A stretch of 64,000 nucleotides of DNA from Caballeronia calidae (GCF_900044055.2 NZ_FCOX02000036.1:1-64000); one strand, 5' to 3'. Numbered from the stretch's first letter, positions 24,618 through 33,409 are shown. Numbers and translations are program-made. The notes: a model not told the origin generated them from the letters alone.

Positions 24618-25493
24618 TCAGGCCGGCTGCTCGGCCGCCCCGCCCGGCGCGGCTTGCAGGCGCTGCGTCACTTCCTTGCGATAGCGATTCAATTCCTGCG
24701 CGGTCACGAACGAACGCTCGAACAGAATCGACAGGTTATGCAAGATGCGCTCGACGACCTTCTTCTCCCAACTGTCGTCGAAGCGGATTTGATCGTCCAG
24801 CCAGCGCTCGAGCCATTCCGGATCGGGCAGGCGCGACTGCACGGTGTCGCGCGGGAACAGCGCCTGATTCACGTGCAGATTCGTGGGATGCAGCGGCTTT
24901 TCCGTGCGGCGCGCGGATGCCATCAACACGCCGATCTTCGCGAACGCGGCGCGCGCAGTGTCGCCCGCGGTCGAGAGCGCCTTCTTCATGTAGCGCAGAT
25001 ACGCGCCGCCATGACGGGCTTCATCGCGGGAAATGGTCTCGTAAATGTGCTTGATGACCGGCTCCGTGTGCCATTCGGCCGCGCGGCGATACCAGTGATT
25101 GAGGCGAATCTCGCCGCAGAAGTGCAGCATCAGCGTCTCGAGCGGCGGCGCCGGATCGAACTCGAAGCGCACGGCGTGCAGTTCCTCTTCGGTCGGCACC
25201 ATGTCGGGCTTGAAGCGCCGCAGGTATTCCATCAGCACGAGCGAATGCTTCTGCTCCTCGAAAAACCACACGCTCATGAAAGCGGAGAAGTCGCTGTCAT
25301 GGTGGTTGTCACGCAGGAACATTTCGGTTGCGGGAAGAGCGGACCATTCGGTGATCGCGTTCATCTTGATGGTCCTGGCCTGCTCGTCGGTGAGCAGGGA
25401 AGCATCGAACTTGTCCCAGGGGATGTCCTTCTCCATATCCCAGCGGACGGATTCCAGCGATTTATAAAGTTCCGGATAAAGCATGGTGTTCAT
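24618..25493 (-). CDS. Ferritin-like putative diiron protein
   Basis: A 291-residue, all-helical protein. Candidate diiron ligands are spread over four helices: Glu49/Glu57 in ITEWSALPATEMF, E80QKH83 in FFEEQKHS, Glu128 in HFCGEIRLNHW and E158ARH161 in SRDEARHGGAY. Two ExxH motifs plus extra Glu residues match ferritin-like oxygen-activating carboxylate enzymes such as acyl-ACP desaturases or AurF-type oxygenases. The substrate is unknown. The ATG at 25493 has GGGGTGG upstream. It lies downstream of, and parallel to, the B12-type MerR regulator, separated by 394 bases that hold its own promoter. Confidence 0.75.
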   Translation of the reverse strand: MNTMLYPELYKSLESVRWDMEKDIPWDKFDASLLTDEQARTIKMNAITEWSALPATEMFLRDNHHDSDFSAFMSVWFFEEQKHSLVLMEYLRRFKPDMVPTEEELHAVRFEFDPAPPLETLMLHFCGEIRLNHWYRRAAEWHTEPVIKHIYETISRDEARHGGAYLRYMKKALSTAGDTARAAFAKIGVLMASARRTEKPLHPTNLHVNQALFPRDTVQSRLPDPEWLERWLDDQIRFDDSWEKKVVERILHNLSILFERSFVTAQELNRYRKEVTQRLQAAPGGAAEQPA

Positions 25494-25887
25494 AGTCCAC
25501 CCCTGATGCCACTTATGCGACGTTATATCTATAGACTTTCGGCCCACGCACGCGCCGAAATGATTGCGCGCGAGCAGCCAAGCTTTCAATTTTACGCGGG
25601 ATTCGGTCGGCCAAAGACCAAAAGCGACAACGAGCGCACAAATATGGCGCTGCGGCAACGCCTCGCGTCCCGCAAAAACACTGCACTTCCCGTGCAGATG
25701 TTACGTGTTGTGCGTCTTGTTCTACCGTGGGTGAGGAGCGAAACCTGTGCCTGAGGTAGGGTCGAGTGACGCCGGGCCTGCCGCCGAAACCGTGCCGACG
25801 CGCAGTATGGCGTGTTTGCGTGACCGCCTTGCGATGCGCAAGTCATGCGCTCGCGGCGCCGATGCGCGCCGCCGCGAGCGTTTTTGA
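25494..25887. other. Spacer between merR-type regulator and diiron gene; possible plus-strand small RNA
   Basis: Both neighbours read leftwards, so this is the diiron gene's promoter region. It contains a TATAAC-type -10 candidate on the minus strand at 25522-25527, a small hairpin CTGCAC-N5-GTGCAG at 25681-25697, and a strong terminator on the plus strand near 25848-25885. No supported protein-coding gene lies here. Confidence 0.5.
25848..25885 (+). terminator. Plus-strand rho-independent terminator without an upstream plus-strand gene
   Basis: An 11-bp perfect stem (CGCTCGCGGCG at 25848-25858, CGCCGCGAGCG at 25870-25880) is followed on the plus strand by TTTTT. The opposite strand has no T run, so it does not suit the minus-strand merR-type gene ending at 25888. 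It may end a small RNA or protect that gene from antisense transcription. Confidence 0.65.
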
Positions 25888-26889
25888 TCATAGCACGGCC
25901 GATTGACGCCAATCCGCGACAGTTTCGTCGATCGGAGTCAATCCGCCAATGTGATGCACGCCGTCCTGAAATTTGCGGCGCAGCGCCGGACTGCTTCCGC
26001 CGACCCAGATCAGCACGTGCGGCGGCAGCAGGTTGCGCAGGTCGGCGAGGCCGTTCGCGATCGCCTGCGCGGGAAGCACCGCCGTGAAGGACAGCGCGAC
26101 GATATCGACCTTATGCGCGGCGACTGCATCGACGATATCGTGCAGCGGCGTCTGCAGCCCCAGCTGGATGCACTCGCAATCGGAGAGCGTGAACATCGCT
26201 TCGGCCATCAGGATGCCGAGGCCGTGGCCTTCGCCGGAAAGCGTCGTAAGCAGCAGTCGCGGACGGCCGCCGCGCCCGCGCACGGCGTCGGAGAGCGGAC
26301 GCATCAGCGAGCGCATCGTCGTCTGGACCGCCTCGCTGAACAGATGCTCGTGATAGACCTGCAACGTGCCCGCCGCCCAGGCATTGCCGACGCGCGCCGA
26401 CAGCGGCGCCGCGACGTCCAGCACGAAGCGCTCGAGCCCGTCGCGCGTCGCCCGTTTCAGCAAGCCGAAACGGAACTCTTCGTAGGCACTCGCGCGCAGC
26501 AGGGAAATCAGGTTGTCCAGCTCCGCATCCGGTGCGTCCTGTCCTACGCCGGAACTCTCGGCGAGTCCTTGCAACACGTCGATCGGTTGCGCGAGCACCT
26601 TGCTCGGACGATGGCCCGCATCCAGCAGGCGCTTGACGAGCCTGAGCTTGGTCACCTGCTCTTGCGGATAGAGCCGTTCGCCGCCGGGCGAGCGCATCGG
26701 CTGCGGAAAGCCGTAGCGCCGCTCCCACACGCGCAGCGTGTCCTTCGTCAGACCAATCTCCTGAGCGATCGCGCCGATGCCGATGCCCGTGGCGCCCGAT
26801 GCCGGAGCGCCCCGTGGCGCGGGCTCCGGCATGTCGCCGCCATCGGAGACCGGTTCCGAATCGAAGTCTTGTTCTGATGAGTTTGTCAT
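25888..26889 (-). CDS. MerR-family regulator with B12-binding domain (CarH/LitR-like photoreceptor)
   Basis: From the ATG at 26889 this is a 333-residue protein. A MerR-type winged helix (about 38-105) contains TKDTLRVWERRYGFPQP and GGERLYPQ. A helical cap region follows (about 120-205), then a cobalamin-binding Rossmann domain (about 210-325). The cap has Trp171-x9-Glu181-His182, exactly the W-x9-EH spacing of CarH. The Rossmann domain has E220-G-H222-x-x-G225, supplying the lower axial His. CarH/LitR proteins bind adenosylcobalamin, repress DNA in the dark and release it when light breaks the Co-C bond. A start at 26916 would add nine residues. The leader carries repeated GACAA motifs. Confidence 0.85.
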   Translation of the reverse strand: MTNSSEQDFDSEPVSDGGDMPEPAPRGAPASGATGIGIGAIAQEIGLTKDTLRVWERRYGFPQPMRSPGGERLYPQEQVTKLRLVKRLLDAGHRPSKVLAQPIDVLQGLAESSGVGQDAPDAELDNLISLLRASAYEEFRFGLLKRATRDGLERFVLDVAAPLSARVGNAWAAGTLQVYHEHLFSEAVQTTMRSLMRPLSDAVRGRGGRPRLLLTTLSGEGHGLGILMAEAMFTLSDCECIQLGLQTPLHDIVDAVAAHKVDIVALSFTAVLPAQAIANGLADLRNLLPPHVLIWVGGSSPALRRKFQDGVHHIGGLTPIDETVADWRQSAVL

Positions 26890-27004
26890 GGACAAATCGA
26901 TGGAAACGTTGACCATACAGGCGATGCAGATTACATGCCCGACAATTCGTGCTGGACAAATTTTCCGTGCCGTCGATGTTTCATCATAGACAAAATCGAG
27001 ACAA
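26882..27004. promoter_or_regulatory. Repeated GACAA motifs in the merR-type gene leader
   Basis: GACAA occurs on the plus strand at 26891, 26941, 26955, 26989 and 27000. The first pairs with an inverted TTTGTC at 26882-26887 to give TTTGTC-ATG-GACAAA over the start codon at 26889. The pairs at 26941/26955 and 26989/27000 are direct repeats. This suggests multi-site autoregulation; the binding protein is inferred. Confidence 0.5.
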
Positions 27005-27159
27005 TCGACGCTGCTGAGATTCGTTTCCGCACGCGCTCATCCATGGTGGCGCGACAAGCGCATGCCGATGACGGGACGCGGCTCGATGCGATTTCGCATC
27101 GACAGGTTCGCGTGCCCGGCGGCGCGTTGCGCGCCGCCGGACGTTGAGTTCAGGAAAAC

Positions 27160-27918
27160 TCAGACGGGCTTCTTGCGTGGCGCCGCCTTGCGCGCGGGCG
27201 CCTTCTTCGCGGCCGTAGCGTCGGACTTCTCTTCGGTGCCGTTCCCCGGCTGCGCCGCATTGCTCTCGCCAGCGGCGGCCGGCTGCTCGCCCGCCGCGCC
27301 CGTCGCGTTGAGCGGGCCGGTCATGCCGGGCTGAAGCATCGCGAGATGCGCGAGCTGGTTGAACTGCGATTGCAGCACGTTCCACCAGCCGGTCGGATCG
27401 AAACCGGGCGGCGGCGCGGACGGCCCGGCAGCTGCTTCGTCGCTTTCGGCCGCTTCTTCACGGGGCTGTGCCTGGGCGCTCGCCTCCTGCTTCGCCGCGC
27501 CGCCCATCGGCCAGCCGGAGGCCGCGGACTTCGCCTTCTCCGCCGCCGCGTTCTGCGCGCTTTTTTCCACCGACGACTGCGCGAACGCGCCGAACGAGCG
27601 CAGCGTGGCGAGCGTCGCGCGCTGCACTTCGAGCGCCTGGATCGCCGACTGCAACATGTTGAGATTGAGCTTCAGCCATTGCTCGACGGCGCGCATGTCC
27701 GTCACGCGCTTGTCGAGTTCTTCGATGTTGGTGAGCGGCGCGAGCATGTCCGACATCATCGAGAGGGAGGGACCCACGCCCTGCCCGCCACCCGGCATCG
27801 CGGCGGCGAAAGGATTCAGGCGCATCAGCTCCCACATCTTGCCCATCATGTCGGCCTGGCCGAATCCGGGAAAACCGGGAATCGTGTAGGGCGGCGTGCC
27901 GCCAGCGTTATCGGTCAT
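27160..27918 (-). CDS. phaM: Polyhydroxyalkanoate granule protein PhaM
   Basis: A 252-residue protein starting with the PhaM-type YTIPGFPGFGQADMMGKMWELM. A helical, partly coiled-coil region covers about 55-130, followed by a low-complexity middle. The C-terminus is an Ala-Lys-Pro-rich tail (AKKAPARKAAPRKKP) of the type that binds DNA. In Cupriavidus PhaM ties PHB granules to the nucleoid and activates PHB synthase PhaC; the same role is likely here. No pha synthesis genes are adjacent. It follows the crotonase by 37 bases. Confidence 0.88.
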   Translation of the reverse strand: MTDNAGGTPPYTIPGFPGFGQADMMGKMWELMRLNPFAAAMPGGGQGVGPSLSMMSDMLAPLTNIEELDKRVTDMRAVEQWLKLNLNMLQSAIQALEVQRATLATLRSFGAFAQSSVEKSAQNAAAEKAKSAASGWPMGGAAKQEASAQAQPREEAAESDEAAAGPSAPPPGFDPTGWWNVLQSQFNQLAHLAMLQPGMTGPLNATGAAGEQPAAAGESNAAQPGNGTEEKSDATAAKKAPARKAAPRKKPV

Positions 27919-27955
27919 TCGACTCTCCTTGTTTTCGGGGTTTGATTCGCTTCGC

Positions 27956-28783
27956 TCAGAACGGCGCGCCGCCCGGAAAATCCGGCGCGCGCCGCTCGCG
28001 CAGAGAGCGCACGCCTTCGTGCACGTCCGGCCCCGCGAAGCCCATGAATTCCAGCGCGAGCGACGTGTCGAAGGTCGGCCCCGCCGAGCGCAGCCAGTTG
28101 TTGAGCGCGTACTTGGTCCAGCGGATCGCGGTCTGCGAGCCCTGCGCGAGACGGTTCGCGATTTCGATCGCCTTCGGCATCAGTTCGTTCTCGTCGACCG
28201 CGAGCGACACCAGCCCGATGCGCTCCGCTTCCTCGCCGCTCACCGGCTCGCACAGCAGCAGATAGTACTTGGCCTTCGCCATGCCGCACAGCAGCGGCCA
28301 GACGATCGCCGCATGGTCGCCCGCCGCGACGCCGAGCCGCGTGTGCCCGTCGATGATGCGCGCCGACTTCGACGCGATCGAGATATCGGCGAGCAGGCCC
28401 GCGACGAGCCCCGCGCCGACCGCCGGGCCATGCATCGCGGAGACGATCGGCTTACCGCAGTTGATCACGTTATAGACGAGATCGCGCGCCTCGCGCCAGA
28501 CGCGCGCGCGCACGTCGAAGTCGTTGGCCATCTCCTCGACGAGCCCGAGATCGCCGCCCGCCGAAAAGCCCTTGCCTTCGCCTCGAATGAGCGCGACGCG
28601 CGTCTCCGGATCGCGATCGATGTCGCGCCAGATTTCCGCGAGCTCGCGGTGCATGCCGGCGTCGGCGGTGGACAAGGCGCTCTTGTTCGCGCCCGCGCCG
28701 GGCATCACCACTTCGAGCACGCCGTGCGGATGGCGGCGCAGCTCGAGCGACTTGTAGTTCGCGTAGAAGGAAAGATCGCTCAT
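27956..28783 (-). CDS. Enoyl-CoA hydratase/isomerase family protein
   Basis: A 275-residue crotonase-fold protein with the CoA/oxyanion loop RGEGKGFSAGGDLGLVEEM, the second oxyanion segment HGPAVGAGLVAGLLADISIA and a C-terminal trimerisation helix. The usual first catalytic Glu region is present but not diagnostic, so hydratase, isomerase or another crotonase reaction cannot be chosen. It starts 16 bases after the binding-protein gene, suggesting co-transcription and a shared catabolic role. Confidence 0.85.
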   Translation of the reverse strand: MSDLSFYANYKSLELRRHPHGVLEVVMPGAGANKSALSTADAGMHRELAEIWRDIDRDPETRVALIRGEGKGFSAGGDLGLVEEMANDFDVRARVWREARDLVYNVINCGKPIVSAMHGPAVGAGLVAGLLADISIASKSARIIDGHTRLGVAAGDHAAIVWPLLCGMAKAKYYLLLCEPVSGEEAERIGLVSLAVDENELMPKAIEIANRLAQGSQTAIRWTKYALNNWLRSAGPTFDTSLALEFMGFAGPDVHEGVRSLRERRAPDFPGGAPF

Positions 28784-28799
28784 GTCTTCAGACCCAGTG

Positions 28800-29969
28800 T
28801 TAGCGCGGCTGATAGATCCATTTGCCGTCGCGGATCTCGACCATCACGCGCGCGCGCTGGTCGAGGCCGATGTGATCGTTGGGCGTCATATTGACCTGCC
28901 CGTTGGTGTCGGCGAAATTCTTCGTGCCTTCGAGCGCATCGCGCAGCGCGGCGCGGAACGCGGGCGTGCCGGGCGCGCCCGCCTTCATCGCGATGGGCAC
29001 CGCGCGGTTGAGCAGCATGCCCGCGTCCCACGCATACGAGCCGAACGCCGACACGGTGCCCGCGCCCTGCTTCGCCTCATACAGTTTGATGTATTCGAGC
29101 GCGAGCCGCTTGGCCGGATGATCGTCGGGCAGCTGCGCGGCGACGAGCACCGGGCTCGCGGGCAGGAAGGTGCCGTTGCAATCCGCGCCGCACACGCGCA
29201 GGAAGTCGCGGTTGCCCACGCCGTGATTGTGATAGACCTTGCCCTTGTAGCCGCGCTGCGCGAGCGTCTTCGGCGGCAAGGCAGCGGGCGTGCCGGCCGC
29301 GCCGACGACCACCGCATCCGGCTTCGCCGCGAGAATCTTGAGGATCTGCCCGGTCACGCTCGGATCGGTGCGGTTGAAGCGCTCATTCGCTACCACTTCG
29401 ATCTTGTGGAGCTGGGCGAACTTCGCGACTTCGGCATAGAACGTCTCGCCGAGCGCGTCCGCCTGACCGATGTACGCGAGCGTCTTCACGCCATGATTGC
29501 TCGCATGCTCGGCGATCGCGGAGGCCATCATCGCGTCGGTTTGCGGCGTCTTGAAGACCCAGCGGCGTTTGTCGTCCACCGGCTCGATGATCTTCGACGA
29601 CGACGCGAGCGAGATCATCGGCGTTTGCCCTTGCGCGACGACATCGATCATCGCGAGGGAGTTCGGCGTGATCGACGAGCCGATGATCGCATCGACCTGA
29701 TCTTCGCTGATGAGCTTCTTCGTGGTTTGCACGGCTTGCGTGGTGTCGGAAGCATCGTCGAGCACGATGTAATCGACGGGCTTGCCGCCCATTTCCTTCG
29801 GCAACAGCGCGACGGTATCGCGCGCCGGAATGCCGAGCGATGCGGCCGGCCCCGTGAGCGAGAGCACGAGGCCGATCTTCACGTGCTGCGTCTGCTGCGC
29901 GAATGCCGCTGTCGTCGCGGCGAGCGCGAACGCCGCGCCCGCCAGGAATTTCCACTTGCCTGCCGCCAT
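28800..29969 (-). CDS. Periplasmic binding protein of branched-chain amino acid type ABC transporter
   Basis: A 389-residue type I periplasmic binding protein. It has a cleaved signal peptide (WKFLAGAAFALAATTAAFAQ), then VKIGLVLSLTGPAASLGIPARDTVALLPKEMGG and GSSITPNSLAMIDVVAQGQTPMISLASS. It belongs to the LivK-like set that also includes binders of aromatic acids and amides. No permease or ATPase gene is in the window, so the partner transporter is encoded elsewhere. An upstream in-frame ATG at 30020 would spoil the signal peptide. Its neighbours, a crotonase and an FAH enzyme, suggest an organic-acid substrate. Confidence 0.88.
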   Translation of the reverse strand: MAAGKWKFLAGAAFALAATTAAFAQQTQHVKIGLVLSLTGPAASLGIPARDTVALLPKEMGGKPVDYIVLDDASDTTQAVQTTKKLISEDQVDAIIGSSITPNSLAMIDVVAQGQTPMISLASSSKIIEPVDDKRRWVFKTPQTDAMMASAIAEHASNHGVKTLAYIGQADALGETFYAEVAKFAQLHKIEVVANERFNRTDPSVTGQILKILAAKPDAVVVGAAGTPAALPPKTLAQRGYKGKVYHNHGVGNRDFLRVCGADCNGTFLPASPVLVAAQLPDDHPAKRLALEYIKLYEAKQGAGTVSAFGSYAWDAGMLLNRAVPIAMKAGAPGTPAFRAALRDALEGTKNFADTNGQVNMTPNDHIGLDQRARVMVEIRDGKWIYQPR

Positions 29970-30090
29970 CGAAAGTCTCCTTTTTTTGATCGTTCTTGTG
30001 CTGCAAAAGCAGCCCGGCAAAGTGTAAGGCGTGCCTCATGCGCACCGCATCGGGCTAAACCCGTTGCGGCGCGGAAGACCCGGCGCGGCT

Positions 30091-31077
30091 TCAGTGCTCC
30101 GGCTGCACGACCGCCTGATCGATCGCGCCGAAGATCGACTTGCCGTCTTCGTCGAACATCTCGATCTTCACGCTGTCGCCGAACTTCATGAAGCTCGTTT
30201 GCGGCGCACCGTGCTCGATGGTTTCGAGACACCGCTTCTCGGCGATGCAGCAGTAACCGCGCTTCGCGTCCTTGTTCGAGATCGTGCCGGAGCCGACGAT
30301 CGAGCCCGCGCGCAGGTTGCGCGTCTTCGCGGCGTGCGAGATCAGCTGGCCGAAGTGGAACACCATGTCCGTGCCGCAATCCGGCTGACCGACCTTCTTG
30401 CCGTTCCAGTGCACGATCATCGGACGATGCACGCGGCCTTCGCGCCACGCGTCGCCGAGTTCGTCGGGCGTGACGGCGACCGGCGAGAACGCGGTGGCGG
30501 GCTTGCTCTGGAAAAAGCCGAAGCCCTTCGCGAGCTCGGCGGGAATGAGATTGCGCAGCGAGACGTCGTTCACGAGCATCAACAGGCGCACGCCGCGCAG
30601 CGCTTCGTCGGGCATTGCGGCCATATGGACATCGGAGGTGATGACGGCGACTTCGGCCTCGAAGTCGATGCCATACGATTCCGTCGCGCACACGATGTCG
30701 TCCGTCGGGCCGATGAAGTCGTCGCTGCCGCCCTGGTACATCAGCGGATCGGTCCAGAATTCGGGCGGCATGTCCGCGCCGCGCGCGCGCCGCACAAGCT
30801 CGACATGATTCACGTACGACGAGCCGTCCGCCCATTGGAACGCGCGCGGCAGCGGCGCCATGCAGGCCTTCGGATCGAAGGAAAACGTATTGCGCGCGCG
30901 GCCGAGGTTCAGCGCTTCGTAGACTTCCATGAGCTGCGGCGCGTAGAAGGTCCAGTCGTCGAGCGCGCGTTGCAGCGTCGACACGATTCCATCGGCGATC
31001 GCGGCCGTGCGCAGATCGCGCGAGACGACGACGAGCTGGCCGTCGCGCGTGCCGTCCTTCAATGTTGCGAGTTTCAT
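30091..31077 (-). CDS. Fumarylacetoacetate hydrolase family protein
   Basis: A 328-residue FAH-fold enzyme with FIGPTDDIVCATESYGIDFEAEVAVITSD (metal-binding Glu/Asp set), RNLIPAELAKGFGFFQSKPATAFSPVAVTPDELG and a C-terminal GSGTISN loop. Members cleave C-C bonds of beta-diketo acids or act as hydratases or isomerases in aromatic catabolism. The length and layout are like bacterial fumarylacetoacetases of the two-domain form, but no homogentisate dioxygenase gene is present. It is divergent from an IclR regulator 101 bases away, the likely controller. Confidence 0.85.
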   Translation of the reverse strand: MKLATLKDGTRDGQLVVVSRDLRTAAIADGIVSTLQRALDDWTFYAPQLMEVYEALNLGRARNTFSFDPKACMAPLPRAFQWADGSSYVNHVELVRRARGADMPPEFWTDPLMYQGGSDDFIGPTDDIVCATESYGIDFEAEVAVITSDVHMAAMPDEALRGVRLLMLVNDVSLRNLIPAELAKGFGFFQSKPATAFSPVAVTPDELGDAWREGRVHRPMIVHWNGKKVGQPDCGTDMVFHFGQLISHAAKTRNLRAGSIVGSGTISNKDAKRGYCCIAEKRCLETIEHGAPQTSFMKFGDSVKIEMFDEDGKSIFGAIDQAVVQPEH

Positions 31078-31178
31078 GGAGCGGGTGCCGGTGACTTGAG
31101 GTGACGTTAAGGGAAATCTATTTTACGATGGTGAATCCCTCGCCGGCACTCGGCCGAACGGCATAGGCCTTTTCGCAC

Positions 31179-31991
31179 ATGCAATCCACCTCCCTCACCG
31201 ACGACGAAGACACCGTCGACGCCGCCGAAGAGAAAACGCGCTCCGGCATTCAATCGATCGAAGTCGGCTTCCGTCTGCTCGACGTGCTCACCAACGAGCC
31301 GCGCGCGATGATGCTGCGCGACCTCGCGCAGCGCGCGGGCATGAGCCCGGCGAAGGCGCATCGTTATCTCGTGAGCTTTTTGCGGCTCGGAGTTGCGTCG
31401 CAGGATCCGGTTTCCGGGCGCTATGAGCTCGGCGGCTTCGCGTTGCAGATGGGTCTCGCGCGGCTCGCGCGCGTCGATGGCGTGAGGCTCGCGCGCATCG
31501 CGCTCGCCGAACTGCGCGACCGGCTGGACCAGACTGTCGGCATCGCGGTGTGGGGCAATCAGGGGCCGACGGTCGTGCACTGGATGGAGTCGAGCCATCC
31601 GGCGAAGGCATCGCTCAAGCTGGGCGACGTGATGCCGCTGCTGACGTCCGCGACCGGCCTGCTGTTCGCCGCCTATCTGCCGCGCAGCAAGACGCAGCCG
31701 ATGCTCGATCGCGAGCTCGCCGCGATGAAGCAGACGATGGCCGATGTCGAGCCGCAGCTCGCCGACGTGCGCGAGCATGGCGCGGCGCGCGTCGAAGGCA
31801 TGTTGCTGCCGACGATTCACGCGTTCTGCACGCCGGTCTTCGATTCGACCGGCGAACTCGCGCTGGGGCTGATCGCGCTGGGGCACGAAGGCACGTTCGA
31901 CACGCGCTGGGGCGGCGAAATCGACTCCGCGTTGCGCGAATGCGCGCGCGGGCTGTCGTATGAACTGGGGTATAAGGCGGGCGAGCGCTGA
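31179..31991 (+). CDS. IclR-family transcriptional regulator
   Basis: A 270-residue regulator with an N-terminal winged helix at about 25-85 (IQSIEVGFRLLDVLTNEPRAMMLRDLAQRAGMSPAKAHRYLVSFLRLG) and the IclR effector domain from about 95 to 260 (LLTSATGLLFAAYLP, HAFCTPVFDSTGELALGLIALG). IclR proteins commonly regulate aromatic or acetate catabolism and bind small acids. Divergent placement beside the FAH gene suggests it controls that gene and perhaps the binding protein and crotonase downstream. Confidence 0.9.
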   Translation: MQSTSLTDDEDTVDAAEEKTRSGIQSIEVGFRLLDVLTNEPRAMMLRDLAQRAGMSPAKAHRYLVSFLRLGVASQDPVSGRYELGGFALQMGLARLARVDGVRLARIALAELRDRLDQTVGIAVWGNQGPTVVHWMESSHPAKASLKLGDVMPLLTSATGLLFAAYLPRSKTQPMLDRELAAMKQTMADVEPQLADVREHGAARVEGMLLPTIHAFCTPVFDSTGELALGLIALGHEGTFDTRWGGEIDSALRECARGLSYELGYKAGER

Positions 31992-32106
31992 CCTGCGGGC
32001 TCGCAGCGTTTGGCGGAAGGGTCAGGAACATCGTTTCGACCGCGCTTGTCTTATGCCTTTCGCCTGACCTGCCTGATCCGCAATACGCGTCCCTTCCTCC
32101 TGCACG

Positions 32107-33306
32107 ATGTCACTGTTCGAATCTCGCCGTCATCGCCCCGCGCCGGGCGAGCCGCTCCATGCCGCCTCCGCAACTTCCGCGCCGCGACGCTGGGTGCCCT
32201 GGCTGCTGGCCGCGTTGATCGTCGCCGGTTTGCACTGGAGCGCAATGCGGTGGATCGACCGCAGCCGGCTGCCGACGAACGCGCCGCCGGAAACGCCGCC
32301 CGTCGAAGTGCAATTGCTGACGCCGAAGCCGGTCGCGCCGCCCGCGCCCGCGCCGCCCAAGCCGGCCGCGCCGACAACGCCCACGCCGCCGAAGCACGCC
32401 GCGCCCGCGCCGAAACCGGCAGCCGCGCCCGTACTGAGCGCGACGACGCCGCAACCGGACGCGCCCGCGGCAGCCTCCGCCGGTCCCGCATCCGGTTCCG
32501 CCCAAGCGGCCGCGCCATCGCCCGCATCTCAATCCGCTTCACAGCCCGCAGCGCAGCCCACGGACGCATCGGGCGACAAATTCGATGTTCCGCCCACGGG
32601 CGAGCTACGTTACGACACGCTCGTGAACGGCATGATGAATCAGACCGGCACGATCCACTGGGCCAACGACGGCCAGCATTACGAAATGGTCGTCTCGATT
32701 CCGCTGCCTTTCGTCGGTCCGTATGTGTATTCGAGCAAGGGTCATATCGACGGATTCGGCATCGCGCCGGAACAGTATTCCGAGCAGCGCGGCCGCCGCG
32801 CCGCCGACATCGCCATCTTCAATCGCGAAACGAAGCAGATCGTCTACACGAAGACGCCGCAAGCCCAGCCGCTCGCGGACGGCGCGCAGGACCGCTTCAG
32901 CGTCGTCATGCAGCTCGCGAGCCTCGTGCGCGGCGCGCCGGACAAGTACAAGCCCGGCGTGACGCGGCAATTCAGCGTCGCGGACAACGACAGCAACGAA
33001 ATCTGGCCGATCGAAACCGTCGGCGATGAAAACGTGCAGGCGCGCGGCGGCTTCACGACCGCGCGGCATTTCACCCGCCTGCCGCGCAAGGAGGGCGACC
33101 GCCGCAAGCTCGACATCTGGCTCGCGCCGTCGATCGGCTGGCTGCCCGTGCGGATTCTGCAAACCGAGCCGAACGGAATGCAAATCGAACTGCTCTGGGC
33201 GGGCAAGCTCGCGCCATCGACAGCGGCGACGGCAAGCGGAACCGCAGGCACGTCGAATGTGTCTGATGAAAGCGCACCGGCCGTGTCAGAGCCGGACAAG
33301 CCGTAA
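32107..33306 (+). CDS. DUF3108 family protein with membrane anchor and Pro/Ala-rich linker
   Basis: A 399-residue protein. A short cytoplasmic start is followed by one membrane helix (about 28-46, WVPWLLAALIVAGLHWSAM) and a long Pro-Ala-Lys-rich spacer to about 160. A C-terminal DUF3108 beta domain has PPTGELRYDTLVNGMMNQTGTI, SSKGHIDGFGIAPEQYSEQRG, RKLDIWLAPSIGWLPVRI. DUF3108 is a periplasmic beta-rich domain of unknown function found in many beta-proteobacteria. The TonB-like spacer would let it reach across the periplasm, which is an inference. Confidence 0.82.
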   Translation: MSLFESRRHRPAPGEPLHAASATSAPRRWVPWLLAALIVAGLHWSAMRWIDRSRLPTNAPPETPPVEVQLLTPKPVAPPAPAPPKPAAPTTPTPPKHAAPAPKPAAAPVLSATTPQPDAPAAASAGPASGSAQAAAPSPASQSASQPAAQPTDASGDKFDVPPTGELRYDTLVNGMMNQTGTIHWANDGQHYEMVVSIPLPFVGPYVYSSKGHIDGFGIAPEQYSEQRGRRAADIAIFNRETKQIVYTKTPQAQPLADGAQDRFSVVMQLASLVRGAPDKYKPGVTRQFSVADNDSNEIWPIETVGDENVQARGGFTTARHFTRLPRKEGDRRKLDIWLAPSIGWLPVRILQTEPNGMQIELLWAGKLAPSTAATASGTAGTSNVSDESAPAVSEPDKP

Positions 33307-33409
33307 CGCACGCGTCACACTTCGTGGCATCCGCATTGCGGGAAGCGTATGGCATCGCGAGCAGTCAATCGGAGACAGCATTGCAAACCGCACTCTTTAC
33401 GGAGCCGAT

